Shown: positions 9,646 to 18,193 of the stretch, piece by piece | Layout of the letters: each line of letters opens with the position of its first letter | How positions within the stretch are numbered: the first letter of the stretch is position 1 | Assembly: GCA_029202405.1 (NCBI GenBank) | Contig: CP119312.1 | Coordinates: 3,415,001 to 3,479,000, forward strand | Origin: Candidatus Devosia phytovorans | GTDB taxonomy: Bacteria > Pseudomonadota > Alphaproteobacteria > Rhizobiales > Devosiaceae | DNA length: 64,000 bases | Direction: 5' to 3' | Program-made: the position numbers and the translations under genes | Notes under the pieces: generated by a model | Told to the model about the DNA's origin: nothing | What the model saw: the letters and a program-made list of their open reading frames with translations, nothing else | Database searches by the model: none

Positions 9646-9671
9646 AAAATCCCCGCTTGCGCGGGGATTTT
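9646..9671. terminator. Bidirectional terminator between convergent genes
   Basis: Perfect 11-bp stem AAAATCCCCGC (9646-9656) / GCGGGGATTTT (9661-9671) with a 4-nt TTGC loop. The A-run and T-run flanks make it work in both directions, for the hydrolase gene and for the dpp operon. Confidence 0.92.
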
Positions 9672-9694
9672 GCATTGGGCGATCTGCCTCTGTG

Positions 9695-10528
9695 TCAGAC
9701 AGCCAGAGCGGCTTTCCTGGCAAGGCGGGCCTTGATGTTCTCGATGCTGGAGTCCGGCGTCGCGGCGAAGAGGCTCTTGGTATAGGCGTGCTGCGGATTG
9801 GCGAACACGTCGTCGCGCGTGCCGTGTTCCACCACATCCCCGAAATACATCACCATCACCTCGTCGGCGATATAGCGCACGACCGAAAGGTCATGGCTGA
9901 TGAAGACATAGGTCAGGCCGAACTCATCCTGCAGGTCCTTGAGCAGGTTGAGGATCTGCGCCTGGACCGACAGGTCGAGCGCCGAGACGGGCTCGTCGAG
10001 AACGAGGAAGCTCGGATTGAGCATCAGGGCACGGGCAATGGCGATACGCTGGCGCTGGCCACCGGAGAACATATGCGGGTAGCGGCCGAAATGCTCCGGA
10101 CCGAGGCCGACCTTGATCAGCATGGCCATGGCCTTTTCGCGGCGCTCGGTAGCGGACATGTCGGTGTTGAGCAGCAGCGGCTCGGCCAGGACATCACCGA
10201 TCTTCTGGCGCGGGTTGAGCGAGCCATAGGGGTTCTGGAAGACGATCTGCACCTTCTGGCGCATTTCCTTGCTGACGCCATGGCTGGCATCGACCTTGTT
10301 GCCATCGATCAGGATGTCGCCGGAAGTCGCCGGGTCGATCAGGGTGATCATACGGGCGAGCGTTGACTTGCCACAGCCGCTTTCGCCAACCACGGCCAGC
10401 GTGCGGCCCTTTTCAAGCTTGAAGTTCACGCCCTTGACGGCATGGACCACCTTGGCGGGGCGGAGGAAGCCACCCGAAGAGACATAGTCGCGCTTGAGGT
10501 CGCGCACTTCGAGAACGGGGGTGCTCAT
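9695..10528 (-). CDS. dppF: Dipeptide/oligopeptide ABC transporter ATP-binding protein DppF
   Basis: 277 aa cytoplasmic ATPase that powers peptide import with DppD. Walker A is GESGCGKST, the Q-loop lies in VFQNPYGSLNPR, the ABC signature is FSGGQRQR, Walker B is FLVLDEPVSALD and the H-loop is FISHDLSVV. The NPYGSLNPR stretch and the YTKSLFAATP C-terminus are typical of the OppF/DppF branch. The start overlaps the dppD stop by ATGA (10525-10528), implying coupling. It is the last gene of the operon and is followed by a bidirectional terminator. Confidence 0.95.
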   Translation of the reverse strand: MSTPVLEVRDLKRDYVSSGGFLRPAKVVHAVKGVNFKLEKGRTLAVVGESGCGKSTLARMITLIDPATSGDILIDGNKVDASHGVSKEMRQKVQIVFQNPYGSLNPRQKIGDVLAEPLLLNTDMSATERREKAMAMLIKVGLGPEHFGRYPHMFSGGQRQRIAIARALMLNPSFLVLDEPVSALDLSVQAQILNLLKDLQDEFGLTYVFISHDLSVVRYIADEVMVMYFGDVVEHGTRDDVFANPQHAYTKSLFAATPDSSIENIKARLARKAALAV

Positions 10529-11373
10529 CGGGCGGTCTCCACTTCGGCGGCAAAGTTGAAGTCGGCCACCGTGGGCAGGCGATCGCCCACCGCATTCTCC
10601 GGCAGGGCCGACAGCAGCGCGCGGGTGTAGTTTGACTTGGGATTTTCGAAGAGGGAGAGCACGTCGGCCTCCTCCATCTTGTGGCCCTTGTACTGCACGA
10701 TGACGCGATCGGCCGTCTCGGCGACCACGCCCATGTCATGGGTGATCATGATCAGGCCCATGCCAGTTTCGGACTGGAGGCGGACCAGCAGGTCAAGGAT
10801 CTGCTTCTGGATGGTCACGTCGAGCGCCGTGGTGGGTTCGTCGGCGATCAGGAGCTTTGGATTGCAGGAGATGGCCATGGCGATCATGACGCGCTGGCAC
10901 TGGCCGCCTGACATCTGATGCGGGAAAGCGCCGAGGCGTTCGGCGCCATCCTTGATGCCGACGAGGCGCAGCAGTTCGACGGCACGATCACGCGCCGCCT
11001 TGCCCTTGAGGCCAAGATGCTTGCCCAGCACTTCCTCGAGCTGAAAGCCCACCGTGAAACAGGGGTTGAGGCTCGCTACGGGCTCCTGGAAGATCATGGC
11101 AATGTCGTTGCCGATAATCGCGCGCTTTTCGCGTGCCGTCATCGCCAGGAGGTTGCGGCCCTCGAATTCCATCTTGTCGGCAGTAACCGTGGCGGTCGAG
11201 GGCAACAGGCCCATGACAGCCAGCATGGCCACCGACTTGCCGGAACCCGATTCACCGACGATGGCGAGGACTTCATGCGCATCGACCGAGATATCAATGC
11301 CGTCCACGGCCCTGAACAGGCCGATCGAGGTATCGAAGGAGACGGAAAGATTTTTGATTTCAAGCAGGGGCAT
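10525..11373 (-). CDS. dppD: Dipeptide/oligopeptide ABC transporter ATP-binding protein DppD
   Basis: 282 aa partner ATPase of DppF. Walker [11 protein letters not shown]-loop [13 protein letters not shown], signature MSGGQCQR, Walker [13 protein letters not shown] and H-loop MITHDMGVV are all intact. The signature has C in place of the more usual R after GGQ. The start at 11373 follows a GGAG-type ribosome site; a longer reading to 11463 runs into dppC and is rejected. It begins 4 nt after the dppC stop codon. Confidence 0.94.
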   Translation of the reverse strand: MPLLEIKNLSVSFDTSIGLFRAVDGIDISVDAHEVLAIVGESGSGKSVAMLAVMGLLPSTATVTADKMEFEGRNLLAMTAREKRAIIGNDIAMIFQEPVASLNPCFTVGFQLEEVLGKHLGLKGKAARDRAVELLRLVGIKDGAERLGAFPHQMSGGQCQRVMIAMAISCNPKLLIADEPTTALDVTIQKQILDLLVRLQSETGMGLIMITHDMGVVAETADRVIVQYKGHKMEEADVLSLFENPKSNYTRALLSALPENAVGDRLPTVADFNFAAEVETAR

Positions 11374-11377
11374 GGCG

Positions 11378-12280
11378 TCAGCTCCTCTTGAGCTTGGGAT
11401 CGAGGGCATCACGCAGGCCGTCGCCGACCAGATTGATGGCCAGAACAGTGATGAGGATGGCAAGACCCGGGAAGGTCACGACCCAGGGGGCCTTGGTGAT
11501 GAATTCGCGGGCCGAGGCCAGCATGGTGCCCCATTCCGGGGTCGGTGGCTGGGCGCCCATGCCAAGGAAGCCAAGGGCCGCAGCCTCGAGGATGGCATTG
11601 GAAAAGCTCAACGTCGCCTGGACGATCAGGGGCCCGAGGCAATTGGGCAGGATGGTCACCAGCATCAGCCGGAAGTGGCCAGCGCCGGACAACTTGGCAG
11701 CGGTCACATATTCGCGGCTCTTCTCGGCCATCACCGCGGCACGCACGAGGCGGGCAAAATGCGGCTGCAGCACGAGGGCAATGGCGATCATGGCATTGAA
11801 GAGGCCCGGCCCCAGGATGGTCACCAGCACCAGCGCCAGAAGGATCGGCGGGAAGGCGAGGATGATGTCCATGATGCGCATGATCAGCGCATCGACCCAG
11901 CCGCGGAAATAGCCGGCGAGGACGCCGAGGATGACGCCGACGATCATGGCCGCCACGACCACAAAGAAGCCGATGAACAACGAATAGCGGGCGCCGTGGA
12001 TGAGCCGGCTCAACATGTCACGACCGACCGGATCGGTGCCAAGCAGGAAGCGCGGATCGGCATTGGCATCCCAGAAGGGCGGCTTCAAGAGCGCATCGCG
12101 ATACTGGAAGATCGGCGAATGGGGCGCGATGAAATCGGCCAGCAGGGCAAAGACGATCAGGATGGCAAAGACCGTCAGGCCGATGACGGCGCCGCGGTTC
12201 ATCGAGAAATAATACCAGAATTCGCGCAGGCCCGAGACGGGCTTGCTGGCGGTCACGGTGGGTTCAGTGGATGTGGTCAT
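11378..12280 (-). CDS. dppC: Dipeptide/oligopeptide ABC transporter permease DppC
   Basis: 300 aa inner-membrane permease. An N-terminal TM (NRGAVIGLTVFAILIVFALL) is followed by the OppC-type segment LLGTDPVGRDMLSRLIHGAR and about five further TM helices. The EAA-type coupling loop reads EAAALGFLGMGAQPPTPEWG. The start ATG at 12280 comes 1 nt after the dppB stop, so no independent ribosome site is needed. It pairs with DppB to form the channel. Confidence 0.94.
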   Translation of the reverse strand: MTTSTEPTVTASKPVSGLREFWYYFSMNRGAVIGLTVFAILIVFALLADFIAPHSPIFQYRDALLKPPFWDANADPRFLLGTDPVGRDMLSRLIHGARYSLFIGFFVVVAAMIVGVILGVLAGYFRGWVDALIMRIMDIILAFPPILLALVLVTILGPGLFNAMIAIALVLQPHFARLVRAAVMAEKSREYVTAAKLSGAGHFRLMLVTILPNCLGPLIVQATLSFSNAILEAAALGFLGMGAQPPTPEWGTMLASAREFITKAPWVVTFPGLAILITVLAINLVGDGLRDALDPKLKRS

Positions 12281-12281
12281 G

Positions 12282-13289
12282 TTACTGCACCCGGATGCGC
12301 GGATTGATGAGGGCGTAGAGCAGGTCAACGATCAGGTTCACCGCCATGACGATGAGGGCGATGATCAAGAGGCCAGACTGCACCACGACATAGTCGCGCT
12401 TTGAAATGGAATCGATCATCCACTTGCCGATGCCCGGCCAGGTGAAGATGGTTTCGGTGAGAATGGCGCCGCCAAGCAGCAGACCGACCTGCAGGCCGAT
12501 CGTGGTGACGACGGGGATCAGGGCATTGCGCAGGGCGTGGACGTTGATGACGCGGCGGGGCGACATGCCCTTGGCGCGCGCCGTGCGGACATAGTCCTCG
12601 CCCAGCACTTCGAGCATGGCCGAGCGGGTCTGGCGGGCGATGACGGCGAGCGGAATGGTGCCCAGAACCACGGCCGGCAGGATCAGGTGGCGCAGCGCCG
12701 AAACGAAGGCGGGCCAATTGCCGTAAAGAATGGTGTCGATCAGCATGAATCCGGTGATCGGGCGCAGGAAGAAGCTCAGTGCAATGCGGCCCGAGACCGG
12801 CGTCCACCCCAGATAGGTGGAAAAGAACATGATCAGCAGCAGGCCCCACCAGAAGATGGGCATGGAATAGCCGGTGAGGGCCACGCCCATGGTCGCCTGG
12901 TCAAACCAGGAGCCGCGCTTGACGGCGGCGAGGATGCCCGCCGGAATGCCGATCGCCACAGCCAGCAGCATGGCAACCAGCGCCAGCTCGATCGTGGCGG
13001 GGAAAAGCGTCATGAATTCGGTGATGACCGGACGCTTGGTGGCCAGGGAAATGCCGAAGTCGCCCTGCAGCACGCCGCCCAGATAATTGAAATATTGCTG
13101 CCAGATGGGCAGGTTGTAGCCGAACTGCTCGCGCAGAATCTCGTAGCGTTCCGGCGTTACGCCGTGTTGCCCGGCCATGGCCAGGATGGGATCACCGGGG
13201 AGAACGCGCACGAAGGTGAAGGCGCAGATGGAAATGCCGATGATTGTCGGAATGACCAGCGCCAGTCGGCGCAGCAGATAGTTGAGCAT
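12282..13289 (-). CDS. dppB: Dipeptide/oligopeptide ABC transporter permease DppB
   Basis: 335 aa inner-membrane permease with six predicted TM helices. The N-terminus (LRRLALVIPTIIGISICAFTFVRVLPGDP) and the loop EDYVRTARAKGMSPRRVINVHALRNALIPVVT are typical of OppB/DppB. It is separated from the upstream dppA by a 184-bp spacer carrying two inverted repeats, while the downstream genes are packed almost without gaps. This is the usual arrangement when the binding protein is made in excess. Confidence 0.94.
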   Translation of the reverse strand: MLNYLLRRLALVIPTIIGISICAFTFVRVLPGDPILAMAGQHGVTPERYEILREQFGYNLPIWQQYFNYLGGVLQGDFGISLATKRPVITEFMTLFPATIELALVAMLLAVAIGIPAGILAAVKRGSWFDQATMGVALTGYSMPIFWWGLLLIMFFSTYLGWTPVSGRIALSFFLRPITGFMLIDTILYGNWPAFVSALRHLILPAVVLGTIPLAVIARQTRSAMLEVLGEDYVRTARAKGMSPRRVINVHALRNALIPVVTTIGLQVGLLLGGAILTETIFTWPGIGKWMIDSISKRDYVVVQSGLLIIALIVMAVNLIVDLLYALINPRIRVQ

Positions 13290-13412
13290 GAGCGGGCTTT
13301 ACCCTTGTCCAGCCGGAGCCGAAGCGATCCGGACGGCACTAGTTTCCTGTTGACCGGTTCGGCGGTTCCGTTGTCCGGAACTCTTGGAAAACCAGCACGT
13401 GTTCTAAAAATC

Positions 13413-13446
13413 GGAGCCCCGGTCCGCTGAAGCGGATCGAGGCTCC
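13413..13446 (-). terminator. Intercistronic hairpin between dppA and dppB
   Basis: On the minus strand, GGAGCC (13441-13446 complement) pairs with GGCTCC (13413-13418 complement), and an inner TCCGCT/AGCGGA stem closes on a 2-nt loop. The sequence then runs into GATTTTTAG. It is probably a partial terminator or a 3' mRNA stabiliser that lets dppA exceed dppBCDF. Confidence 0.65.
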
Positions 13447-13458
13447 TATCGTCTTGCC

Positions 13459-13477
13459 GTAAGGCCTCAGGCCTTAC
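13459..13477. repeat. Perfect 8-bp inverted repeat over the dppA stop codon
   Basis: GTAAGGCC (13459-13466) and GGCCTTAC (13470-13477) flank TCA. The dppA stop codon (13474-13476) lies inside the right arm, so the hairpin would form right at the end of translation. Confidence 0.6.
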
Positions 13478-15069
13478 TCCTGGACGTCGACGTCCTTGAA
13501 GCTGTGGCTGCCGAGCGGGCTCATAACATAGTTGAGCACGGTCTTCTTCATCGGCATGAACACCTTGGAGTGAGCGATGGTCATGGCGGGCTCTTCAGCC
13601 TTGAAGATTTCCTGGGCCTTAGTGTAGAGCGCAGTACGTTCTTCGGCATCAGAGGTTGCCTTGGCAGCCTGGATGGTGGCTTCGAACTCGTCGTTGCACC
13701 AGCTCGAGTAGTTGGACACGCCGATGGCCGAGCAGGAGAACAGGGTGGCGAAGAAGTTGTCCGGATCACCATTGTCGCCGGTCCAACCGATCATGAACGG
13801 GCCCTTGCGGTCGGCAAGCTTGCCGCGTTCGCGATATTCGGTCCATTCGTAGGTCACGATGTTGGCGGTGACGCCGACAGCGGCCCAGTCAGCCTGGATC
13901 AGCTCAGCCATGCGCTGGCCATTCGGGTTGTAGGGACGCGACACCGGAATCGCCCAGATCTCGGTGGTCAGGTCGGTGACACCGGCTGCCTCGAGCAGCT
14001 TCTTGGCTTCTTCGGGATTGTAGACGTCGGCTTCGATGGCGTCGTCATAGGACCACATGGTGGGCGGGATCAGGTTCTTGGCGTCCTGGCCGGCACCCTG
14101 GTAGACGGCATCGATGATGGCCGACTTGTCGATGGCCATGGTCAGTGCCTTGCGAACGTCCGGATTGTCGAACGGCGCCTCGGTGGTGTTGTAGGAGAGG
14201 TAACCGATATTGAGGCCTTCGCCTTCCTGCACGGTCAGGTTCTCGTCGCCCTGGAGGGCTTCAAGATCGGCCGGAGCCGGATAGGGCATGATATCGCATT
14301 CACCGGCCAGCAGACGCTGGGCGCGAACCGAAGGATCGGTGGTGATGGCGAAGATCAGGTCATCGACCGGCTGCTTGCCTTCCCAGTAGTCGGGGAATGC
14401 GGAGTAGCGGATGACGGTGTCGAGCTGGTAGTCGACGAACTGGAACGGACCAGTGCCCACCGGCTGGGTCGAGAAGGCAGCGAGATCGCCGGCGGCTTCG
14501 ACCTGGTCGGCATATTCCTTGGAGACGATCGAGGCGAACTGCATGGCAAGGTTTGCCAGCATGGGAGCGTTTGCTTCGGTCAGGGTGATCTTGACCGTCA
14601 GATTATCGACCTTCTCGATGGACGAGAGGTACTTGGGCATGTCCATGCCCTGGAAGTAGTCCCAGGTCATGCCTTCGAGATAGGCATGCCAGGCGTTGTC
14701 TTCCTTCCACTGACGCTCGAACGAGAAGATCACGTCGTCTGCGTTGAGGTCACGCGTGGGCGTGAAATAGGGCTGGGTGTGCCACTTGACGCCGGGGCGC
14801 AGGTGGAAGGTGTATTCCAGACCGTCTTCGGAGATTTCCCAGCTCTCCGCGAGAGCGGGAATGATTTCGGTGGTGCCGGGCTTGAACTCGACCAGACGCT
14901 CGAAAATCGTGTGAGCCGATGCGTCGAAGTCGTTGCCGCCGGTCAGCGGGCCGGGATCGAAGTGGGCGGGCGAGGCTTCCGAGCAGTAGATCAGCTGCTT
15001 GGCCTGGGCGGCACCGGCGGCGAGCGCCATGATGGCCGTTGCGGTCAGCAGCGTTTTCATCAATTTCAT
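13474..15069 (-). CDS. dppA: Dipeptide/oligopeptide ABC transporter substrate-binding protein
   Basis: 531 aa periplasmic solute-binding protein, family 5. The signal peptide spans residues 1-23 with cleavage after AQA. The mature part starts KQLIYCSEASPAHFDPG and contains RLVEFKPGTTEIIPALAESW near its start, the typical family 5 opening. RPYNPNGQRMAELIQADWAAVG lies in the second lobe. The start at 15069 follows GGGAG; an in-frame ATG at 15060 is possible. A longer open frame to 15675 lies antisense to the VOC gene and is rejected. First gene of dppABCDF. The ligand could be peptides or, in some family members, heme or other small molecules. Confidence 0.93.
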   Translation of the reverse strand: MKLMKTLLTATAIMALAAGAAQAKQLIYCSEASPAHFDPGPLTGGNDFDASAHTIFERLVEFKPGTTEIIPALAESWEISEDGLEYTFHLRPGVKWHTQPYFTPTRDLNADDVIFSFERQWKEDNAWHAYLEGMTWDYFQGMDMPKYLSSIEKVDNLTVKITLTEANAPMLANLAMQFASIVSKEYADQVEAAGDLAAFSTQPVGTGPFQFVDYQLDTVIRYSAFPDYWEGKQPVDDLIFAITTDPSVRAQRLLAGECDIMPYPAPADLEALQGDENLTVQEGEGLNIGYLSYNTTEAPFDNPDVRKALTMAIDKSAIIDAVYQGAGQDAKNLIPPTMWSYDDAIEADVYNPEEAKKLLEAAGVTDLTTEIWAIPVSRPYNPNGQRMAELIQADWAAVGVTANIVTYEWTEYRERGKLADRKGPFMIGWTGDNGDPDNFFATLFSCSAIGVSNYSSWCNDEFEATIQAAKATSDAEERTALYTKAQEIFKAEEPAMTIAHSKVFMPMKKTVLNYVMSPLGSHSFKDVDVQE

Positions 15070-15291
15070 TATTGTTGTCTCCCGATATTCCTGCGCACCC
15101 GGCTTGCCAACCGGGGCTTGGGCGACACCAAAGCGTAGAATCCCCGATCGTGCAACTCCGGAGTTTGACCATTTGGTCAATCTGATGACAACGGGAACAG
15201 GCTTCCACAGGATTGGACGGTTTTGAAATGAATGGTTCGGCTGGCGATTGCCCGCTTGACCCGGTGATTGGCCGGGTGATCCATTCTCTGC

Positions 15292-15687
15292 ATGACCCAA
15301 TCGATCGCCACCATATCGCTGCTTGTTGCCGACTACGACGACGCCAAAAGTTTTTATTGCGGCAGGCTCGGCTTCGATCTTGTTGCCGACACGGACCTCG
15401 GTGGCGGCAAGCGCTGGGTGCTGGTGGCTCCGGCCGGTCAGAGTGGTGCGCAGCTGCTGCTGGCCAAGGCGGATGGCGACGCCCAGAGCGCTGCCATAGG
15501 CAATCCGGGCGGCGGGCGCGTCATGTTCTTTCTCAACACCAGCGACTTTGCCAAGGACCACGCCGACATGATCGAACGTGGTGTGCGCTTTCTCGAAGAG
15601 CCCCGCCATGAAGCCTATGGCACGGTTGCAGTATTCGAGGACCTCTATGGGAACAAGTGGGACCTCATAGAGCACGCCAAGTCCTGA
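15292..15687 (+). CDS. VOC (glyoxalase/bleomycin resistance) family protein
   Basis: 131 aa protein of the vicinal oxygen chelate fold. It has the paired beta-alpha-beta-beta-beta pattern: SIATISLLVADYDDAKSFY at the start, and VMFFLNTSDFAKDHADMIERG then VAVFEDLYGNKWDLIEH at the end, with acidic E residues where metal ligands usually lie. The substrate is unknown; members include lyases, dioxygenases and binding proteins. It is followed 74 bp later by an aldo/keto reductase in the same direction, which could suggest carbonyl detoxification, but the family alone does not prove it. Confidence 0.85.
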   Translation: MTQSIATISLLVADYDDAKSFYCGRLGFDLVADTDLGGGKRWVLVAPAGQSGAQLLLAKADGDAQSAAIGNPGGGRVMFFLNTSDFAKDHADMIERGVRFLEEPRHEAYGTVAVFEDLYGNKWDLIEHAKS

Positions 15688-15761
15688 GACTGCTGCCCGT
15701 TTTCAGAACCGAACCCAACGCTGCCCAAGGCGTTGTTCAGCCATAACAATGGAGAAATATC

Positions 15762-16700
15762 ATGGATCGTCGCCCGCTTGGCCGCAGTGAACTCGTCATC
15801 GAACCCCTGGTTCTGGGCGGCAATGTCTTTGGCTGGACCGTGGACGAGAAACTGGGTTTCGACATTCTCGACGCCTATGTGGACGCCGGCTTTACCGCCA
15901 TCGATACGGCCGAGGGCTATCCGAACTGGGTGCCGGGCAACCCGCCGGGGATGAGCGAGACGATCATCGGCAAGTGGATGAAAGCCCGTGGCAATCGCGA
16001 CCAGGTGCATGTCTTCACCAAGGTCAATTCGGCCAACAAGCCGGGTGGGCTGGGCGCCGAGGCGATCAGGAACGGGATCGAAGACAGTCTCAAGCGCCTC
16101 CAGACCGACTATGTCGACCTCTATTTCAGCCATTGGCCAGACCCGCAGACCGAGCACGAGGAGACACTGGGGGCCTATGATCCGCTGGTCCGTTCGGGCC
16201 GAGTGCGGGTGATTGGCGCATCCAACTACACGTCGCAGATGGTCAAGGATGCCAATGAGACGGCGGTGATCAAGTCGCTGCCGCGCTATGAAGTGCTGCA
16301 GCCGCGCTACAATCTGTATGATCGCGCGGAATTCGACGCGCTGCGCGATGTGGTCACCGAGGACGATATCGGCACTGTGGTCTATTACAGCCTGGCGTCA
16401 GGGTTCCTGACCGGCAAATACCGTTCGAAGGCCGATTTCGGCAAGTCGCAGCGTGGCGGCGTTATCGAGAAATATCTCGACGCCAAGGGCGAGAAGATTC
16501 TTGCCGCGCTCGACACGGTGGCCAAGGCCAATGATGCGACGCCGGCAGAAGTGTCGCTCGCCTGGCTCGTCGCTCAGCCGGGCGTGACCGCACCCATTGC
16601 CTCGGCGACTTCGGTGGAACAGGTCAAGAGCCTCGCCAAGGGCGTGCGGCTCAAACTCAGCGATGCCGAGCTGCAGACGCTGACGGACGCGGGGAAATAA
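15762..16700 (+). CDS. Aldo/keto reductase
   Basis: 312 aa NADPH-dependent carbonyl reductase with the (beta/alpha)8 fold. The start has the RPLGRSELVIEPLVLGG segment, the catalytic region has DAGFTAIDTAEGYPNW with the conserved D and Y, and YVDLYFSHWPD supplies the catalytic His region. GASNYTSQ and the C-terminal PIASATSVEQVKSLAKG nucleotide-binding segment are present. It resembles the AKR11/YajO-type group. The start is supported by GGAGAAATATC before the ATG. Transcription ends at a large inverted repeat just past the stop. Confidence 0.92.
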   Translation: MDRRPLGRSELVIEPLVLGGNVFGWTVDEKLGFDILDAYVDAGFTAIDTAEGYPNWVPGNPPGMSETIIGKWMKARGNRDQVHVFTKVNSANKPGGLGAEAIRNGIEDSLKRLQTDYVDLYFSHWPDPQTEHEETLGAYDPLVRSGRVRVIGASNYTSQMVKDANETAVIKSLPRYEVLQPRYNLYDRAEFDALRDVVTEDDIGTVVYYSLASGFLTGKYRSKADFGKSQRGGVIEKYLDAKGEKILAALDTVAKANDATPAEVSLAWLVAQPGVTAPIASATSVEQVKSLAKGVRLKLSDAELQTLTDAGK

Positions 16701-16703
16701 GAG

Positions 16704-16820
16704 TACCCCCACCTGACCTCCCCCTGAAAAGGGGGAGGGATTGCCTCCACTCGTGGGCACAATTCAGCCACCTACGCCGCGCAGTCCCTCCCCCTATCAG
16801 GGGGAGGATAGGTGGGGGTA
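16704..16820. repeat. Nested intergenic palindromic element
   Basis: An outer perfect 11-bp inverted repeat, TACCCCCACCT (16704-16714) / AGGTGGGGGTA (16810-16820), encloses two smaller hairpins, CCTCCCCCT-gaaa-AGGGGGAGG (about 16717-16737) and CCTCCCCCT-atc-AGGGGGAGG (about 16787-16807). The two inner hairpins are near copies of each other in inverted orientation. The element lies between two convergent stop codons and probably ends transcription both ways. Its form is that of a mobile or amplified intergenic palindrome rather than a simple terminator. Confidence 0.75.
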
Positions 16821-16823
16821 TCC

Positions 16824-17762
16824 CTACCACTCAAACTCCGGCCCGTTTTCGCGACCACCCATCAGGAAGACGTCGCTCATCAGGCGCAGGGGCGCGGCGT
16901 CGACATCGCTCTCGCCGCGTTCCAGCAGCGCGGCGAAATGGTCATACATGGCGGCATATTCGCCATCACCATGCTGCAGCACCAGTTCGCCATTGACGGT
17001 CAGCGAGCGTCCGCCGCTTTCGAGCTTGATCTTCGTGCCCTTGCCGGTCTCGACGCTGAAGGTCCAGATCTCGCCGCTCTCTTCGAGCCAGTTGAAACCG
17101 GCCGACAGCTTGGGCTGATGCAGTTGGCCCGACTTGAAGGCGATCTCGACGTCAACCGGTGTCTGTCGATTGACCGGGAAGGTCAGCCTGGCGCTTTCCA
17201 CGAAGACCGGAAAGGGCATGATCTTGGTGAAGATCGAGAAGGCATTGATGCCGGGATCGCAAACGCCGAAGCCGCCCGGCTCCCAGACCCAGTCCTGCCC
17301 CGGATGCCACTTGCGCACGCTTTCGCGCCAGTCGATGCGGACAGATTTGACGCCCTCATCGGCCAGGATTGCCCTGGTGCGATCGACCGGCGGATTCCAC
17401 TGACTGTGCCAGGTCTGGTAGAGAATGCGATCGAGTCTTTTGGCGTGGTCGATCAGGTCATCCAGCTCGGAAATCGTGGTGGTGGGCGGCTTTTCCATCA
17501 TCACATCCTTGCCGGCGTCGAGCGCCTCGCGGACATATTGATGGCGGATGCCGGGCGGGGTGCAGATCGAGACCAACGATACATCTGGTAGCGCGGCATA
17601 GAGCTCGGCGGGCGTCTTGAAAGCCGGCAGGCCATTGTGGCTCAACCCGCGCGTCGAGACCGTCGCGGCCAGCTCGAAATGGTCCGATGCGTCGATCACC
17701 GGCAGATGCTGGTCCTGGGCGATCTTGCCCACGCCGATAACGGCAATCTTGCGCTTGGCCAT
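16824..17762 (-). CDS. L-arabinose / D-galactose 1-dehydrogenase (Gfo/Idh/MocA family)
   Basis: 312 aa NAD(P)-dependent dehydrogenase that oxidises an aldose at C1 to its lactone, the first step of non-phosphorylating arabinose or galactose breakdown. The Rossmann motif IAVIGVGKIAQDQHLPVID, the EKPP motif, TWHSQWNPPVDRTR, RKWHPGQDWVWEPGGFGVCD and RGESDVDAAPLRLMSDVFL closely match my memory of the Azospirillum L-arabinose 1-dehydrogenase. The start at 17762 follows GGGGAG. No lactonase or dehydratase gene of that pathway lies next to it, so the route may be completed elsewhere. Confidence 0.85.
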   Translation of the reverse strand: MAKRKIAVIGVGKIAQDQHLPVIDASDHFELAATVSTRGLSHNGLPAFKTPAELYAALPDVSLVSICTPPGIRHQYVREALDAGKDVMMEKPPTTTISELDDLIDHAKRLDRILYQTWHSQWNPPVDRTRAILADEGVKSVRIDWRESVRKWHPGQDWVWEPGGFGVCDPGINAFSIFTKIMPFPVFVESARLTFPVNRQTPVDVEIAFKSGQLHQPKLSAGFNWLEESGEIWTFSVETGKGTKIKLESGGRSLTVNGELVLQHGDGEYAAMYDHFAALLERGESDVDAAPLRLMSDVFLMGGRENGPEFEW

Positions 17763-17834
17763 GAAAAGGCTCCCCTCAGAAATCGGTCCGTATAGAACAG
17801 AGCCCACCCCGGTCTGCCAAGGGGATTTGTATGA

Positions 17835-18179
17835 TTATTTTGGAGCTTCCCAGAGTTCGATCGGATTGCCTTCCGGATCGTGGATGCGGGCAAACCGGCC
17901 GGTCTCGGGCGTATCCCATTCGGCGCGCGTTTCCGCGGCAATGCCAGATGCACGCAGATCCGTGAGCAGTGCATCGAGATCATCGACGCGGAAATTGATC
18001 ATCCATTGCCGCTCGGCGGGGAAATAGTCGCTGTCAGACTTGAAGGGCGCAAAGACCGTCATGCCGGCCTCCTGCGTCCAGAAGCCGGGCACGCCAAGAT
18101 GAATTTCGTACCATTGCCCCAAAGCCTCGGCGTCCTTTGCCCGAAAGAACACGCCGCCAATGCCGGTCGCCCTTGCCAT
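17835..18179 (-). CDS. VOC (glyoxalase-like) family protein
   Basis: 114 aa, one VOC-fold domain: GIGGVFFRAKDAEALGQWYEIHLGV at the N-terminus, WMINFRVDDLDALLTDLRASG in the middle, and RFARIHDPEGNPIELWEAP at the end with the usual ligand-type glutamate. It lies in a minus-strand run with a glycerate kinase gene 14 nt upstream and a sugar dehydrogenase gene 72 nt downstream. The substrate is unknown. It is distinct in sequence from the VOC protein at 15292. Confidence 0.85.
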   Translation of the reverse strand: MARATGIGGVFFRAKDAEALGQWYEIHLGVPGFWTQEAGMTVFAPFKSDSDYFPAERQWMINFRVDDLDALLTDLRASGIAAETRAEWDTPETGRFARIHDPEGNPIELWEAPK

Positions 18180-18193
18180 GTGATCCTCCCCGA

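Noticed and set aside
15070..15675. N-terminal extension of the dppA frame
   Set aside because: It lies antisense to the VOC gene, and a clean signal peptide with a ribosome site starts at 15069.
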